Source: Circinella umbellata
Taxonomy: Eukaryota > Mucoromycota > Mucoromycetes > Mucorales > Lichtheimiaceae
Length of the DNA stretch: 64,000 nt
NCBI GenBank assembly: GCA_025093555.1
Contig: JAIWNF010000020.1
Coordinates: forward strand, 372,001 to 436,000
Direction of reading: 5' to 3'
Shown here: positions 36,261 through 47,647 of the stretch, piece after piece
Layout: each line of letters starts with the position of its first letter
Position numbering within the stretch: position 1 is the first letter of the stretch
The notes under the pieces: generated by a model
The model's input: only the letters and a program-made list of their open reading frames with translations
What the model was told of the DNA's origin: nothing
The model's database searches: none
Program-made: the position numbers and the translations under genes

Positions 36261-37019
36261 ATTTTTTTTTTTATTTTTGGTCCGTGTGTACTAAAAAAAA
36301 CCTGGTAATCCCGCCTCTCTTCGAATGCAGAAAAGGCTTGTGTAGACTATTATCTTATTATGAAATGTTATTTTCCTGGATTTAGTGTTCAACACACAAT
36401 CCTGTATTATAGGATTTTCCCTGACCAGAAAGTACCTCGTTTCTTCTCCAGCATCCAATCAGATGTTTATTATTTATGATAATAGAATTGTCTTATTTCC
36501 TTCTTTCTACATGTATGAGGTTAGAGTAATGGTAGTATACCACCATGAAACATTTTATTAACAATAATAACCAATCTATAATTCATTGGAAGGATATTCG
36601 CAACTTAGGAAGATGCAACAAATTGATTTGTAGGGCATATTTTTTTTGATGGCGGAGTTACAGCATGAATTTAAAGTTAATGACAAAGCATGCGTCAAAA
36701 AACCTGGTGTCCGGAGTGTCCCACTTTTGTACAACAACGATGTCAAATCAATCTTATGATAAAAACTTGAAATATTTTATTTTTCAAAAAAAAAGTGATA
36801 TGTACTAATATATATTTATATGTGCGGATGTTTTTTTTTGTTGTGGAAGAGTATGTGTATTTAATAATATATAATTCTGCAAACTTTTTATACATAAGAT
36901 AAAATGAAGGGTAAAAAAGAAAAGAGAGAAAGTGAGAATGAGTCAAAAAAAAAGGGTTATGCGGTTGAAAAATTTAAATGCTTGAAAAAATTGAATCTTG
37001 TAATGGTAACAAGTGGTTA

Positions 37020-38547
37020 TTATTGTTCTTTAGTACCCAAATTAGTAATTTGGTCGGGTGTGTCAATATTATCCAAAAAGTGGTTATGAACACCTTCATT
37101 TTTGGCATTATGATAATGACGAAGAAGAGTATCAACGTCATCAAGCGATAAAGGTCGAACATCAGCCAACTCCTTGATCTTTTGAGTAACGACCTTTGCA
37201 TCCTCATCCTTAAGATCTGTAAGTTGCAATTGTTCAATTCTGTTCTTGACAGCATTCCAACCAGTCAAACGATGACCAATACTAACATAGCGCGACATAC
37301 CGAAATCTTCTGGCTTCAAAATTTCATAGGTTGATGGATTGTTCAAAATAGCCTTGGCGTGAATACCAGCCTTGTGAGTGAAAGCACAATAACCAGTAAT
37401 GTAGTTGTTGAAAGGAACAGTGACCTAAATGAAAAACAAATTCATACTCGCATAAGTATAACCACTCCCAGCAACAATTTTTTTTAATGTATTATTTACC
37501 TCAACAGCATCAGCGACAATGTTTTCAACATCACGGATCTTGGTCAAGTTATACTTGTTTTTGACAAATTCCTTATCAGCAGCATACATACGAGCAAGTA
37601 AACCACCAAGAGGGGTGATACCATTTCGTTCACCAATACCAAGAACGGAAGTATCAATATGAGTAGCACCAGCTTCTAAAGCAGCATAAGCATTAGCAAT
37701 AGCACAACCAGTGTCGTTATGGAAATGACATTCGATATCACAGCTGACAACACTTCTCAAAGTGCGAACCAATTCATATACTTGTCGTGGATTAGCACAA
37801 CCAACGGTATCAGCGATACCCACACGATTGACACCAATTTTATCTACCGCCTTGTAAATACTCAGCAAATCAACTAGATCAGAGCGGAACGAATCTTCAG
37901 TGGAGAAACGAACCTCCAAACCCTTTTCCTTAATAAAGCTGATGACCTCAATAGCTTTGTTGGTAATGTAATCCATATCTTTACCATGTGAGAATTCACG
38001 AAGGTAAGAGGAAGTACCAATAACAACATCCAAACCATCAACACCAGTATCAATAGCCAACTTGGCATCATCCATATGACAACGAACGTGAGTCAAAATT
38101 TTAGCCTTCAAACCCAAGGCGGAAATAGCCTTACAATCATTACGCGATTGTTCGGATGCAGCAGGAGAAGTAAGTTCCAAGTAGTCAACACCAATTTCGT
38201 CAAGAGCCTTGGCGATTTCAATCTTCTTTTCAGTGTCAAAGAAAGCGTTGGCGAATTGTTCACCCTCTGCATAAAAAATAATATAAATACTTTAATTAGC
38301 TTAAAACTCTCCCAATTTAAATATGAAAAAATATATTTGTGTGTGTGTTATGTATATATATATATATATATGTGGTCAGATAAATTATGTAAACGAGTAT
38401 ATGTATACCTCTCAAAGTTGATTCAATAATCTTGAAGTTTGAGATATTAGACATGGGATCGGGGTATTTCGGCATATATGGCGAAACAATGGGTTCGCGA
38501 GGACGCTGTTGATCTTGAGCGCTTGAGTTACCGTTTTGTTGAGCCAT
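37020..38547 (-). CDS. LYS20: Homocitrate synthase
   Basis: First committed step of fungal lysine synthesis (alpha-aminoadipate pathway): condenses 2-oxoglutarate with acetyl-CoA. Exons 38409-38547, 37500-38266 and 37020-37424 give 436 residues, matching yeast Lys20/Lys21. The TIM-barrel signature STLREGEQ spans intron 1. Further marks are [32 protein letters not shown], the metal-binding [29 protein letters not shown], and in exon 3 [11 protein letters not shown] (metal and feedback region). The N-terminus is a polar Gln-rich stretch without a targeting signal, so a cytosolic or nuclear form is likely. A Gcn4-type site lies upstream. LYS20 and LYS21 cannot be told apart; the symbol names the family. 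Confidence 0.97.
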
Positions 38548-38800
38548 TATTTATTTCGTAAAGAAAAAACAAGATGAAAGGATATATGAGGTAAAGAAAA
38601 AAAAACTGTAGTTTTAAGGTAAGTAAAGGAAGAAGGGTTGAGAAGGAAAAGAAAAGAGAGTGAACTTAAAAAGAAGTCAGTTTCAAACAAAGCGATCTCG
38701 TTTTGAACGCGATGGAAACCCACACAATTAAACGATTATCTCAGAAATCTAGATGAATAGTCACAAGGAGAAACCAAAGTTGGTAATAATGCGGAGTTGT

Positions 38801-38807
38801 TGAGTCA
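38801..38807. promoter_or_regulatory. Gcn4/CPC1-type site TGAGTCA
   Basis: A perfect 7-bp palindromic bZIP site, 254 bp upstream of the homocitrate synthase start codon. Gcn4-type factors bind this sequence in front of amino-acid biosynthesis genes under starvation. Use here is inferred from sequence and position. Confidence 0.5.
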
Positions 38808-39232
38808 GTCCGCTTTAACTAAAAGTAAGATCTGACGTCCTATGCCGCCATTGACAAAGAATAATTTATAAGGAGCTTCGCACATGTATGATGAGCCGGA
38901 GAATACATTCATAATAGGAAAAAAAAATGATGAATTTGGTTTTTTTAAATAAAAATAAAATTATATTATATTATACTCTTCATACTTTGCTATGCAAAAA
39001 ACAAATAAACAAACAAAGAAGTAAAAAAAAAAACAGAATATAGATGGTTTGTATAGTGTTAACGGATAATAGAAGAAAGAAGAGTACGCGAATTAGATGA
39101 TAAACGAGTTATTATAACGCTAACGGTTTGATTCAATTACAAAAAAAATTGTACCGTTGATGTTATTGTTTTTTGATTGATTCTAATATAAATAGGGCTA
39201 GAGCCCTTTTCCTCTCTCACTTCTAATTACAT

Positions 39233-39850
39233 TTAGCATCGAGGGAAAGTACCGTTATTGACTTGAATACTAACAGGTACATTAATAATTGGTTGTTCAG
39301 GTCCAGGCGCAATCTGATTAACAGCAAGAGTGGAATATTGTGGTCTGACCACCAAGGAAAATGTGTAGTCGTTTGTTTGGTAGCGCGTGAAGAAGTGACA
39401 GTTAGGTACTTTCCAAGTGTTTGTGTATTGCTTATCAGAAACACCTGCAGGTGCGGGACTAGATTCCAAGGAGCTGATTGCAGTGAATTTCAACACATTG
39501 CTCTCATCGCTCTTTTGCACCCATTGAAAATCAACAGCAAAGGAGTTGGGATAATAAGCGTCTGTGATTCCGTCTATAGTTTGATAAAAAAAATACGGTA
39601 ATAATTAATTTTTAGGTAACCATAACAGCAGCTTCAGATAATGCAATATATAAAATGGAGCGTTTCCATAGCAAAAAATAAAATACTTACTAACTTGAGC
39701 ACCCAAGATTGTGTATTGGAAAGAAATATCAGTGTTACTAGGAATTTGTTGATTATTGGTAGGTTGGTCGATTCGAATGATATCTGCAGCAATAGTAAAA
39801 CCGATAGAACAGAAAATAGCAACAAGCGTTGCTAATAAACGAGAATGCAT
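39233..39850 (-). CDS. Small secreted protein, Kre9/Knh1-like
   Basis: A signal peptide is clear (MHSRLLATLVAIFCSIGFTIAA). The mature part has a beta-rich domain beginning IIRIDQPTNNQQIPSNTDISFQY, resembling fungal Kre9/Knh1-like or Ser-Thr-rich wall proteins, with FAVDFQWVQKS and WKVPNCHFFTRYQTNDYTF. The end NGTFPRC has an N-glycosylation site and a final Cys. Exon 2 (39233-39574) must begin in phase 0, so the best first exon is 39695-39850 using a GTTAGT donor, giving 165 residues. The stronger GTAAGT four bases further would break the frame. Function in the cell wall is a guess. Confidence 0.7.
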
Positions 39851-40283
39851 GTTGTAATCAGCTAATGAGATGATGAAAGAGGGATAAGTCGAACGACTTT
39901 TGTAAGGGAAAGGGGGTTGGGCTGGAGAGGCTTATTCTCTTTTGTGATCAATAACACCCTCAAAAGAAAAAATAGAATATGTCCTGAAGCTAAAAATAGA
40001 GCTCTTGTGTTACAATAAAAAGCACAAAACCGTTCTTAATTTACAAATCTTGGTTGTACTTTATAATTCTTAAAGTTCTCCCTGAATGGTTACAGTGATG
40101 GCAAAGTGTACAACCAATAAATCTTTTAAGTATGCCCACGCCCACTCTATAAGAAGGATAAAATTGTACTTCAACGCAGAAATCAATATGCATGAAGTTT
40201 TTTTAGGTTCACAGATTTTCAGCTTTTTTTTTAATGCATCTAATAATAAAAATGGAACTAAACTACTTTTTATTAACAACCAC
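39851..40283. other. Intergenic region, CCT3 3' end to secreted-protein promoter
   Basis: 430 bp between two genes on the same strand. It holds the CCT3 3' UTR and the upstream region of the secreted protein. No gene seen. Confidence 0.6.
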
Positions 40284-42745
40284 TTATTGTTGTTGCTCAG
40301 CCATTTCCTATCAATAAAAAAAATACATATACAGTAAGTTAGATCTCTTATTCTCTTTCTTGATTTCTTTATCAGTTCTTTAAGATAGCAAGAAAGTTAC
40401 CTGAGCTTGTTCAGCACTCATTCCACCAGCACCACCTTGACCCCTGTTCTTTGAAAGACCTGATACAATATCATCGACACGTAGTAACAAACATGCAGAC
40501 TATAACATTTGATTACATTCGTGATTTGATTAGTAAAATTAGAAGCATAATAGAATAAAATAAACATATAGCATATAACATATAAATGAATCTTACCTCA
40601 ATAGCAGTCTTAATAGTTTGAACCTTGACAGCAGATGGTTCCCAAACACCATATTCTTTCATATCAACGACCTTACCAGATAAGCCATCAATACCATATG
40701 TATGTTCACCGTTTGCATGCTTGGCACGTAATTGTGTCAAGGTCTTAATAGCGTTACCACCACAGTTTTGTACAAGAGTTCTTGGAATGACTTCCATAGC
40801 TTCGGCAACCGAACGGTATGGCCATTGTTCAACACCTTCTAATAATTTGGCCTTTTCTTCCAACTTAACAGATACTGCCATTTCGGTAGCACCACCACCA
40901 GGTGCCAACTTGGCATTGAAAAAGACATTACGAGCAACGCACATAGCATCTTGCAAATTACGTTCTACTTCAGCGATAATATCCTTGCTAGGACCACGCA
41001 AAATGATAGAACAAGCCTTAGGATCTTCGCACTTGCTCAAGAAGGTGAAGTATTCATCGCCGATCTTTTCAATGTTGAAAAGACCGCACTTGGTACCAAC
41101 ATCAACATCCTTAAGATCATCAACACGGTTGACAATAGTGGCACCAGTGGCACGAGCGATACGGTTATTGTCGGTCTTTCGAACACGACGGATGGCAGTA
41201 ATGTTTGCTTTGACAAAGTAGTGTTGGGCCAAATCTATTCAATATAAACATACACATTTGTTGAGTAAAAAAACTCGATCTGCTAACTATCTCTCTCTCT
41301 CTTTTCAATTCTAATACTCATCGACTCTTTTTTTTTTATTAAATTTTACCTGAGACACCCTTTTCAGTAAAGACCAAGTCAGGCTTAAGCGCAATAATCT
41401 TTTCACACATAGACTTGATTTGTTCTTCTTCAATTTGCAATATCCTGTTCCAGTCAGCTTCTTTGGAGATTTCGATGTTGGTTTGAGATTCACCCTTTTT
41501 ATATTCAAGAGGGCAATCCAACAAGACAATACGTGGATTTTCGATGCGTCGACGCATTTTGGGGTGGGTAACATCCTTGTTAAGAATGACACCATCCAAT
41601 ACTCGGGACTCTTCAATTTCACCACCGGGAATCTATCGTTATCGACAGTATTTAGAACATCCACGTTTCTAATGAAATACACACACACGTATATATAACA
41701 TATACAATCTACTCTCTTTTTTTTATACAGCTCTCTTTCGAATATTATACCTTTTCGACACGGGCATAACGCTTAATATCAACTTCACGGCGGCCATTTT
41801 CACCTTCTTGTGCAACCGTTCGGACAGAATCTAATGCAAGCTTACACATCAAATCACTCCACGTGCTAACAAACTTTGTACCAATTGAAGATTTAATAAG
41901 ACCCAACATTTCTTCTGTGTTGTTTACATCGACAGGTTGAGAAATATCTTCAACAATTTGCAATGCGTCTTCAAGAGCCTTCTTGAATGCACTGATGATA
42001 ATGATAGGATGAATATTGTTTTGAATATGGGGCAATGCTTGTGCAAGGACTTCACCAGCTGAAAATAAATAAAAGTAATAATAAAAATTTCAAAATGTTA
42101 TTAAAAAAATAACCTTTACTGTATACAGCTACGTAAAAATATACTTTTAATTTTTTTTGCAAGATTATAATTTACCAAGAATAATAACACTGGTTGTGCC
42201 ATCACCAACTTCTTCATCTTGTGTTCGAGAAAGTTCAATCATACTTTTGGCAGCAGGGTGATCTACTTCGATCTCACGAAGAATGGAGTTACCATCGTTT
42301 GTCAAAAGAATACCACCCATAGGATCAAGCAACATCTTGAGCATGGATTGTGGACCGAGCGATGTACGGATGACATCAGCAACAGTCTATTAAAAAAAAG
42401 ATGAATATAAAATAATCGAGAGATTTAGATATTGCTCAAAAAAAAGTTTCGTATTATTCATCATATAGAGGACATCGTCTTTTTTTATACCCGATCTGTT
42501 TTATATATCAAAAAATTGAAAAAAAAAGAAACTTTCTTCTCTAATCAAAAAAACGATGGCTTACCTTTGCTGCAGTAATGTTGGAAAGCTGAGCCTTACG
42601 ACCCTGCTCACGTTCCATGTTGGTGTCTATTTAAAATGTATTAATAAATCAATACCTGCTTATTCAAACTAGTTCAATATATTTTTATAAAGAAAACAGA
42701 ATATTAGAATATGCTATTACTCATAACAAGGACAGGTGCTTGCAT
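40284..42745 (-). CDS. CCT3: T-complex chaperonin subunit gamma (CCT3)
   Basis: A subunit of the eight-membered cytosolic TRiC/CCT ring, which folds actin and tubulin using ATP. Eight exons (42721-42745, 42565-42626, 42176-42386, 41751-42058, 41350-41632, 40597-41234, 40401-40499, 40284-40307) give 549 residues. The 25-nt first exon encodes MQAPVLVM, exactly the family start, and the 24-nt last exon encodes EMAEQQQ. The ATP-site motif GDGTTS is at about 90-95; others are [42 protein letters not shown] and [17 protein letters not shown]. If the last intron were retained, the frame would add a few other residues and stop at 40380. Confidence 0.97.
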
Positions 42746-44503
42746 TTTGGTATAAGATTTTTGTTAAAGGAAGAAGTGGAGATGTCAAGGTTCGGTGCAC
42801 GCGTTCATATTTTTTCTTTTTCACGATTCAGGTCCCGCTACAACTTTTTGACACTTGGATGCCACTAAACCCTTTTTCGAGGTCTCTCGAGCTCAACATG
42901 ATGATAAGCTCCATATAAAGCCCTGGCAGCAAAGGGTAACTTATCAACAGACAACCAATGTTGTCGTAGAAACCAATGTACAATACTTTTATCATTTTCT
43001 TTTATATAAAGAAACAAAACAAAACTGTCGTTACTTCAAAGTAGGTTTCATATATGGGAACGTAAAACAAGGAAGCTTTTGAACACATGGCACCAGCGCT
43101 AATTAAACAGCTTTTTCTTATCCAGCACTTCCATTTTTCTTTTTTCTTCCTACTATCCCTATACTGGAAAAAATCACTGTTATAATATAAAAACTAAAGC
43201 AAAAGAACGATTAGCACAAATTTAAAACATCCCTCTCATGAGTCGTTTCAGTCAAGTAAATCATGTTATTTTCCGTTACCATTAGTGAATTTGTTCGAGA
43301 AAACAATAATGATTGCACGAACCGTTCGTCTTAGACAAAAAGCCCCGGTCTCTAAGTAGAATTGGAAGCAAATACAATAACTCAAAACCAACCAACATTG
43401 GCTACTGGATATTTCTCGCTTGGTGACTTTATAAACTCCAAGGCTACTATGAGCAAGTACTTGATGTTAATAAACAAGTCTTACAAAATATTATCACAGC
43501 AACGCCATGATATCACCAGCATGACCACAACTGGTAACGATACCAGATTTCCGACAGCTTAAACAAATATTGAAAAATCCCGGAAGCAATTAGAGCAAGT
43601 TATTGATTTCTTTGATTAAGTTTTTTTTTCGAATTGCAGTTAATATTCCCAAAATTTAAAATACATGGGAAATTTGAGTGCTGTAACATGTTGTATGGAT
43701 GGCATCAAAGAATAACTTAATTATGAAACGATTACAGTGAAACTCAAAATCGATTGTCGCTTTTGTGCTTCACTATATCAAAACTTACAAGCTGGTTGCA
43801 CATAAAATTATTCGATTCATGCGTCTCGAAACTTTATTGTGGTGGGAGACGTATCAACAATGAATTAGAAAAGGAACCATCATTATCATTTTAAGCATTT
43901 ACTTCTCTGGAATATTCTTCCCAATTATTTGAATGTGTTGGATACATTCAATACCAAAAGGTTAATTGAATGTTATATTTGATTCTGTTTTTCTTGCGTA
44001 TGATTCTTACTTGTATGAAGGGCTTCTATAATATATGGACTCTATGGAATATGAGAATTAGTTTAAGTACTGAAACGGAGGCGTCGATATCTTATATATC
44101 TGCCCATTAATCAGAACTTTTTCCATCCATAGTATCAAATTTAATTACGTTTGTGTTTTGCGATATCTTTAACTTAGATACATACTGATATATGCTATAC
44201 AACAGGGATCGTAGGCAAAATGCTTTTTTCAATTTTCGTCTTTATTATTTACTTTTGATTATTATTATTGCAGGTTGAAATTACATTCTTCAAACTCGTC
44301 ACAAATTCAAAAGTAAATAAGTGTTCGAAAATGTTAAGCTTATGGCAATAACCAGCATCTCAGATACTACAGTGGATTTCATACAGAGGGTACGTATAAA
44401 GTTATAATGTACTAATATATAAGTTTAAAAAATAGTTTATTTCATTAAATGATTGTCTTCTTTTGTTATATTCAATTATATATACCTTGATAACTGCATA
44501 GAG
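42746..44503. other. Intergenic region with a gene remnant
   Basis: The first 400 bp hold the CCT3 promoter. A decayed tract (43200-43620, +) is listed separately; protein-like but broken sequence continues weakly to about 43860. Nothing else supportable. Confidence 0.5.
43200..43620 (+). pseudogene. Possible gene or transposon remnant
   Basis: A frame runs from about 43233 to a TAG near 43359 (includes VNLFEKTIMIARTVRLRQKA), then an overlapping frame at 43362-43562 (includes NQPTLATGYFSLGDFINSK) meets a TAA, and protein-like sequence goes on in that frame for another 50 bases (TNIEKSRKQLEQVIDFFD). Stops interrupt it and no splice sites fit. No family was recognised. Confidence 0.3.
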
Positions 44504-44800
44504 TTAAGTGGTTGGCTGATACACCTTCTTGGTGTTCTCAGGTTTGGTGTCTTGAATAGCCATGTTCGATTTTACAAAGGCTACTGCGATCTCTAAATTT
44601 ACGGAAGCAGAAGACGATGAGGGCGCATTATGTAATATATAAAAGTTCATTTTAAAGTATAATGAAAACAAAACAACTAGTACGTAACTAGATAGGCCTT
44701 TTATATACTCAAACGTTTTCTGATCTGTTGGACCATTTTTTTTAGAAGCTGGCAGGGAAAATTGGTAAGCAAACGCATTAACTATTATTAAGCGAGACAT
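44504..44800 (-). CDS. Small hypothetical protein (98 aa)
   Basis: An uninterrupted frame from an ATG at 44800 to a TAA. It has a hydrophobic start (MSRLIIVNAFAYQFSLP), a hydrophobic middle (YVLVVLFSLYF) and a Ser-rich then charged C-terminal half (NAPSSSSASVNLEIAVAFVK). It could be a small membrane protein or a chance frame; the middle may hide an intron. It is divergent from the peptidyl-tRNA hydrolase gene, 372 bp away. Confidence 0.35.
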   Translation of the reverse strand: MSRLIIVNAFAYQFSLPASKKNGPTDQKTFEYIKGLSSYVLVVLFSLYFKMNFYILHNAPSSSSASVNLEIAVAFVKSNMAIQDTKPENTKKVYQPTT

Positions 44801-44902
44801 CCAATGAAAGTTTAACTATTTTGCGATCCTAGGAAAGCGTCCCCTTATAATTTTTTTTAGATAAAACCCAAATAAAATAAAAGCGAACTATTCAAATGCA
44901 AT

Positions 44903-45013
44903 AACGAACTTTGGGTGATGCCAAAGCGAGTATGGATGATTTACAATAACGAACTTTGACTAACCAAAAAGCGACGACAAAGACGAATTCATAAAATTAG
45001 AAAACGAACTTTG
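44903..45013. repeat. Three copies of AACGAACTTTG
   Basis: Exact 11-bp copies at 44903-44913, 44948-44958 and 45003-45013, all in the same direction and 45-55 bp apart, with a partial copy (AAGCGAACTA) near 44881. They lie between two divergent genes, 160-270 bp upstream of the peptidyl-tRNA hydrolase start. They may be binding sites for a regulator. Confidence 0.7.
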
Positions 45014-45172
45014 GAGGTGGAGCCGCAGTATTGACATAATATGACTAATTAGCTACCTTTTGCATAAACTTTTTTCGTTGTTTATAAATAGAGTTTCCAT
45101 TTTCTGTTTTTTTTCCGCTTCAAAATATTCCCTGTTCCTATACTTTTTTTCACTTCGCTACATATTATTATA

Positions 45173-46055
45173 ATGTCACAAAAGAAAGTACTAGTAGGTG
45201 TAGACTCTTTTTTTTTTTCTTTTTATCGTGATCTGTTCCATTTAATCATTATATATATAATTCATAGTTTGTTGGTTTGGGTAATTATACTCATCCAAAT
45301 ACTCGACACAATGCTGGTATGATGATTCTCGATCACCTTGCTAGCCGTTTACAATTATCCTGGACTCCACATAAACCTTGGAAAGGTCACATTGCACAAA
45401 CAAAAATTTTGCTTCCTTTTGATCGCAATAAAGATACAGAGTATACAGAAGTTGAATTGACCTTATTAAAACCAAGACTTCTTATGAATGTATCTGGTCC
45501 CTCAGTTGCTAAAGCAGGTAAATATATATATCTCCAGTAGAAAACCACCAAAGCCCATAATAATTAACGTACCTTCAATATATTCTATATATAGCTCGCG
45601 ATCTTGCCATTCCCGCAACCAACATATATGTATTCCAAGACGATTTACAACGCGATCTTGGCAAGACGTCATTAAAAGCCTCTGGTTCAGCTAATGGGCA
45701 TAACGGCATAAAGTCAGTTATTCAACATTTACGGGCAGATGCATTTTGGAGGGTACGGTTAGGTGTGGGTCGACCTGAATCTCGTGAAGTAGATGATGTG
45801 TCGGATTTTGTACTAGCACCTTTTTCACCTGTTGAAATCAGGGCATTGGAATCCAAGACTTATCCAATTTTGGATATCGGTTCTGGTTTGGGATTGGAAA
45901 CATTGCTTCTCCGGAATCAATTATGGTGCGAACCCAAACAGAAGAAACAAAAGTCATCTAAAAAAAAAGTAGCTGTTGAAAAGGATGGTGTAGAAAACAA
46001 GGGAAAACAGGCTAGTACAGAAGCAACAACTGGTAGTGCAGCAACGACAGCATAA
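45173..46055 (+). CDS. Peptidyl-tRNA hydrolase, bacterial Pth1 type
   Basis: Releases tRNA from peptidyl-tRNAs that drop off ribosomes. Exons 45173-45193, 45268-45517 and 45595-46055 give 243 residues. The active-site block GLGNYTHPNTRHNAG holds N13 and catalytic H21. Other key parts are MNVSGPSV (N81), the catalytic aspartate in FQDDLQRDLGK (about 106-107) and SGSANGHNGIKSVI. The 21-nt first exon encodes only MSQKKVL. The C-terminus is extended by a Lys-rich then Ala/Thr-rich tail of about 40 residues not found in bacterial Pth. No targeting peptide is obvious, though the family in fungi is often mitochondrial. It converges with the COG0523 gene (124 bp between stops). Confidence 0.93.
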
Positions 46056-46179
46056 TAACAATAGAGTTACATTCATACATACATATATATATATACACCC
46101 GCACTCGCATAACATTATAGAGTTTATTTTCATATCAACCATATTTATTATTATTTTATTACTATCATCCATGTACATT

Positions 46180-47647
46180 TTAATTGTTCACAATACATTG
46201 CTTAAAACTTTCTACAAGAATTTCTCTTTTCAAGTTTTTACCAATAAATACTAATTTGTTTGTTCGATCCTCGTCTTCATGCCATGCTCGATCCTGCTGT
46301 CCATCAAACACCTATTTCAAATAATCGTTATATTAGAAATTCAAGTATATATGTACATATACATTACAATGAGAAACTGTCAATTTTTCTTCTTACCATG
46401 TGAACGCCTTGAAAGACATATCGATCATCTTCCCCTTTCACATTAAGAATCCCTTTCATACGATAGATATTAGGTCCCAAAGATGCTAATACACTTTGAA
46501 TCCATCGATTCAGATGATCGAAATCGAGTTCTCCTTTTTCACTGATGCCTACGGATGTGATTAACTCATCATGACGTTTCTATTACATATATCATATAAA
46601 TTTAGCCTTTCTATTTCTGTACAATTTCAAATATAAAACTCAAAACGCTCACTTCCTTTTCTCTTTAACTTACATGTTCAGGTCCATGATTATGTTCATG
46701 TCCTTCGTCCCCTTCTTCAACTTCTTTTAAAAAAGCAGGTTCACGTTCCAATACACGATCAAGATCAAATCCACCGATATTAATAATCTTATCGAGATCC
46801 ACACGGCCATGTTCACATGGAATGATATCGACATCATTGATTTCCTTTATCCGGCTAATAATTTTATCTCGATCTGATCGTTGGACAAGATCAATTTTGT
46901 TTAATAATAAAATGTCGGCAAAAGCAATCTGTTGATATGCTTCCATACGATGATCTGAATCCTCTGTCAAATGCAGTTCTGCATGTTTGGCATCTACCAT
47001 GGTAATTATAGCATCCATACGAAACGATTCTTGAACCTTTTCATCCACAAAAAATGTTTGTACTACTGGTCCTGGATCTGCCATACCGGTGGTTTCGATC
47101 AAGACCATATCCAATTGCTTTTTGGTTTCAATCAATTCATGAAGGATTTTTACTAAATCACCTCGAACCTACAATGAGAAAGAAATCATTAGTTTTCCAT
47201 ACTGGTATATTATTTATATGTCCATATTACTCAAAGAATAATATACCTTGCAACAAAGACTATCATAAAGAGAAGAGTATTAACTACACAATTTAGATTA
47301 ATGCAAAAAGTTTATCCTCCTTTCTTATGCTTACCATCCATTTTGTGTTTCATAGATTTCCTGACCCGCATCAACAACTATAAGTTTATCATCGATAGCA
47401 ACTTCACCAAACTCGTTTTCTATTACTGCTATTTTTTTACCGTGTTGTTCTTTGAGTATGTAGTTCAATAAAGTCGTCTAGGTATTGAAACGCAAAAAAA
47501 AAAAATGAAAAATAAAATAAAAGAATCTGTTATTATAAAGAATTTTGTCGAATTGATTGCTAATTATCGAACTTACAATGAGTTTACCTTTCCACTACCC
47601 AAAAAGCCAGTTAATACTGTAACAGGAATGAGATTGTTTTTACTCAT
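46180..47647 (-). CDS. COG0523 (CobW-type) metal-chaperone GTPase
   Basis: G3E GTPases of this family pass zinc or other metals to client proteins. Exons 47588-47647, 47335-47477, 47247-47259, 46674-47168, 46397-46579 and 46180-46311 give 341 residues. Walker [15 protein letters not shown] spans intron 1. The metal-binding CxCC is C68-L-C70-C71; its last residues come from a 13-nt microexon. Also present: [14 protein letters not shown], Walker B region [15 protein letters not shown], the guanine motif NKIDL, and a His-rich loop ([20 protein letters not shown]). The C-domain ends [19 protein letters not shown]. The N-terminus lacks the CPELVPI-type docking segment of human/yeast ZNG1, so it may be another subfamily. 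Confidence 0.93.

Larger units (their letters stand above)
32480..37019. other. Long intergenic region with scattered gene remnants
   Basis: 4.5 kb without an intact gene. Two tracts look like remnants and are listed separately (33303-33680 and 35743-36260). The remainder is AT-rich with further TACGTA hexamers, a TA-rich stretch near 33190-33290, and the 3' end of the homocitrate synthase transcript just below 37020. Confidence 0.5.

Noticed and set aside
36290..36725. Two AAAACCTGGT words about 400 bp apart, considered as transposon ends
   Set aside because: They are in the same direction, diverge after a few bases and lack a target duplication.
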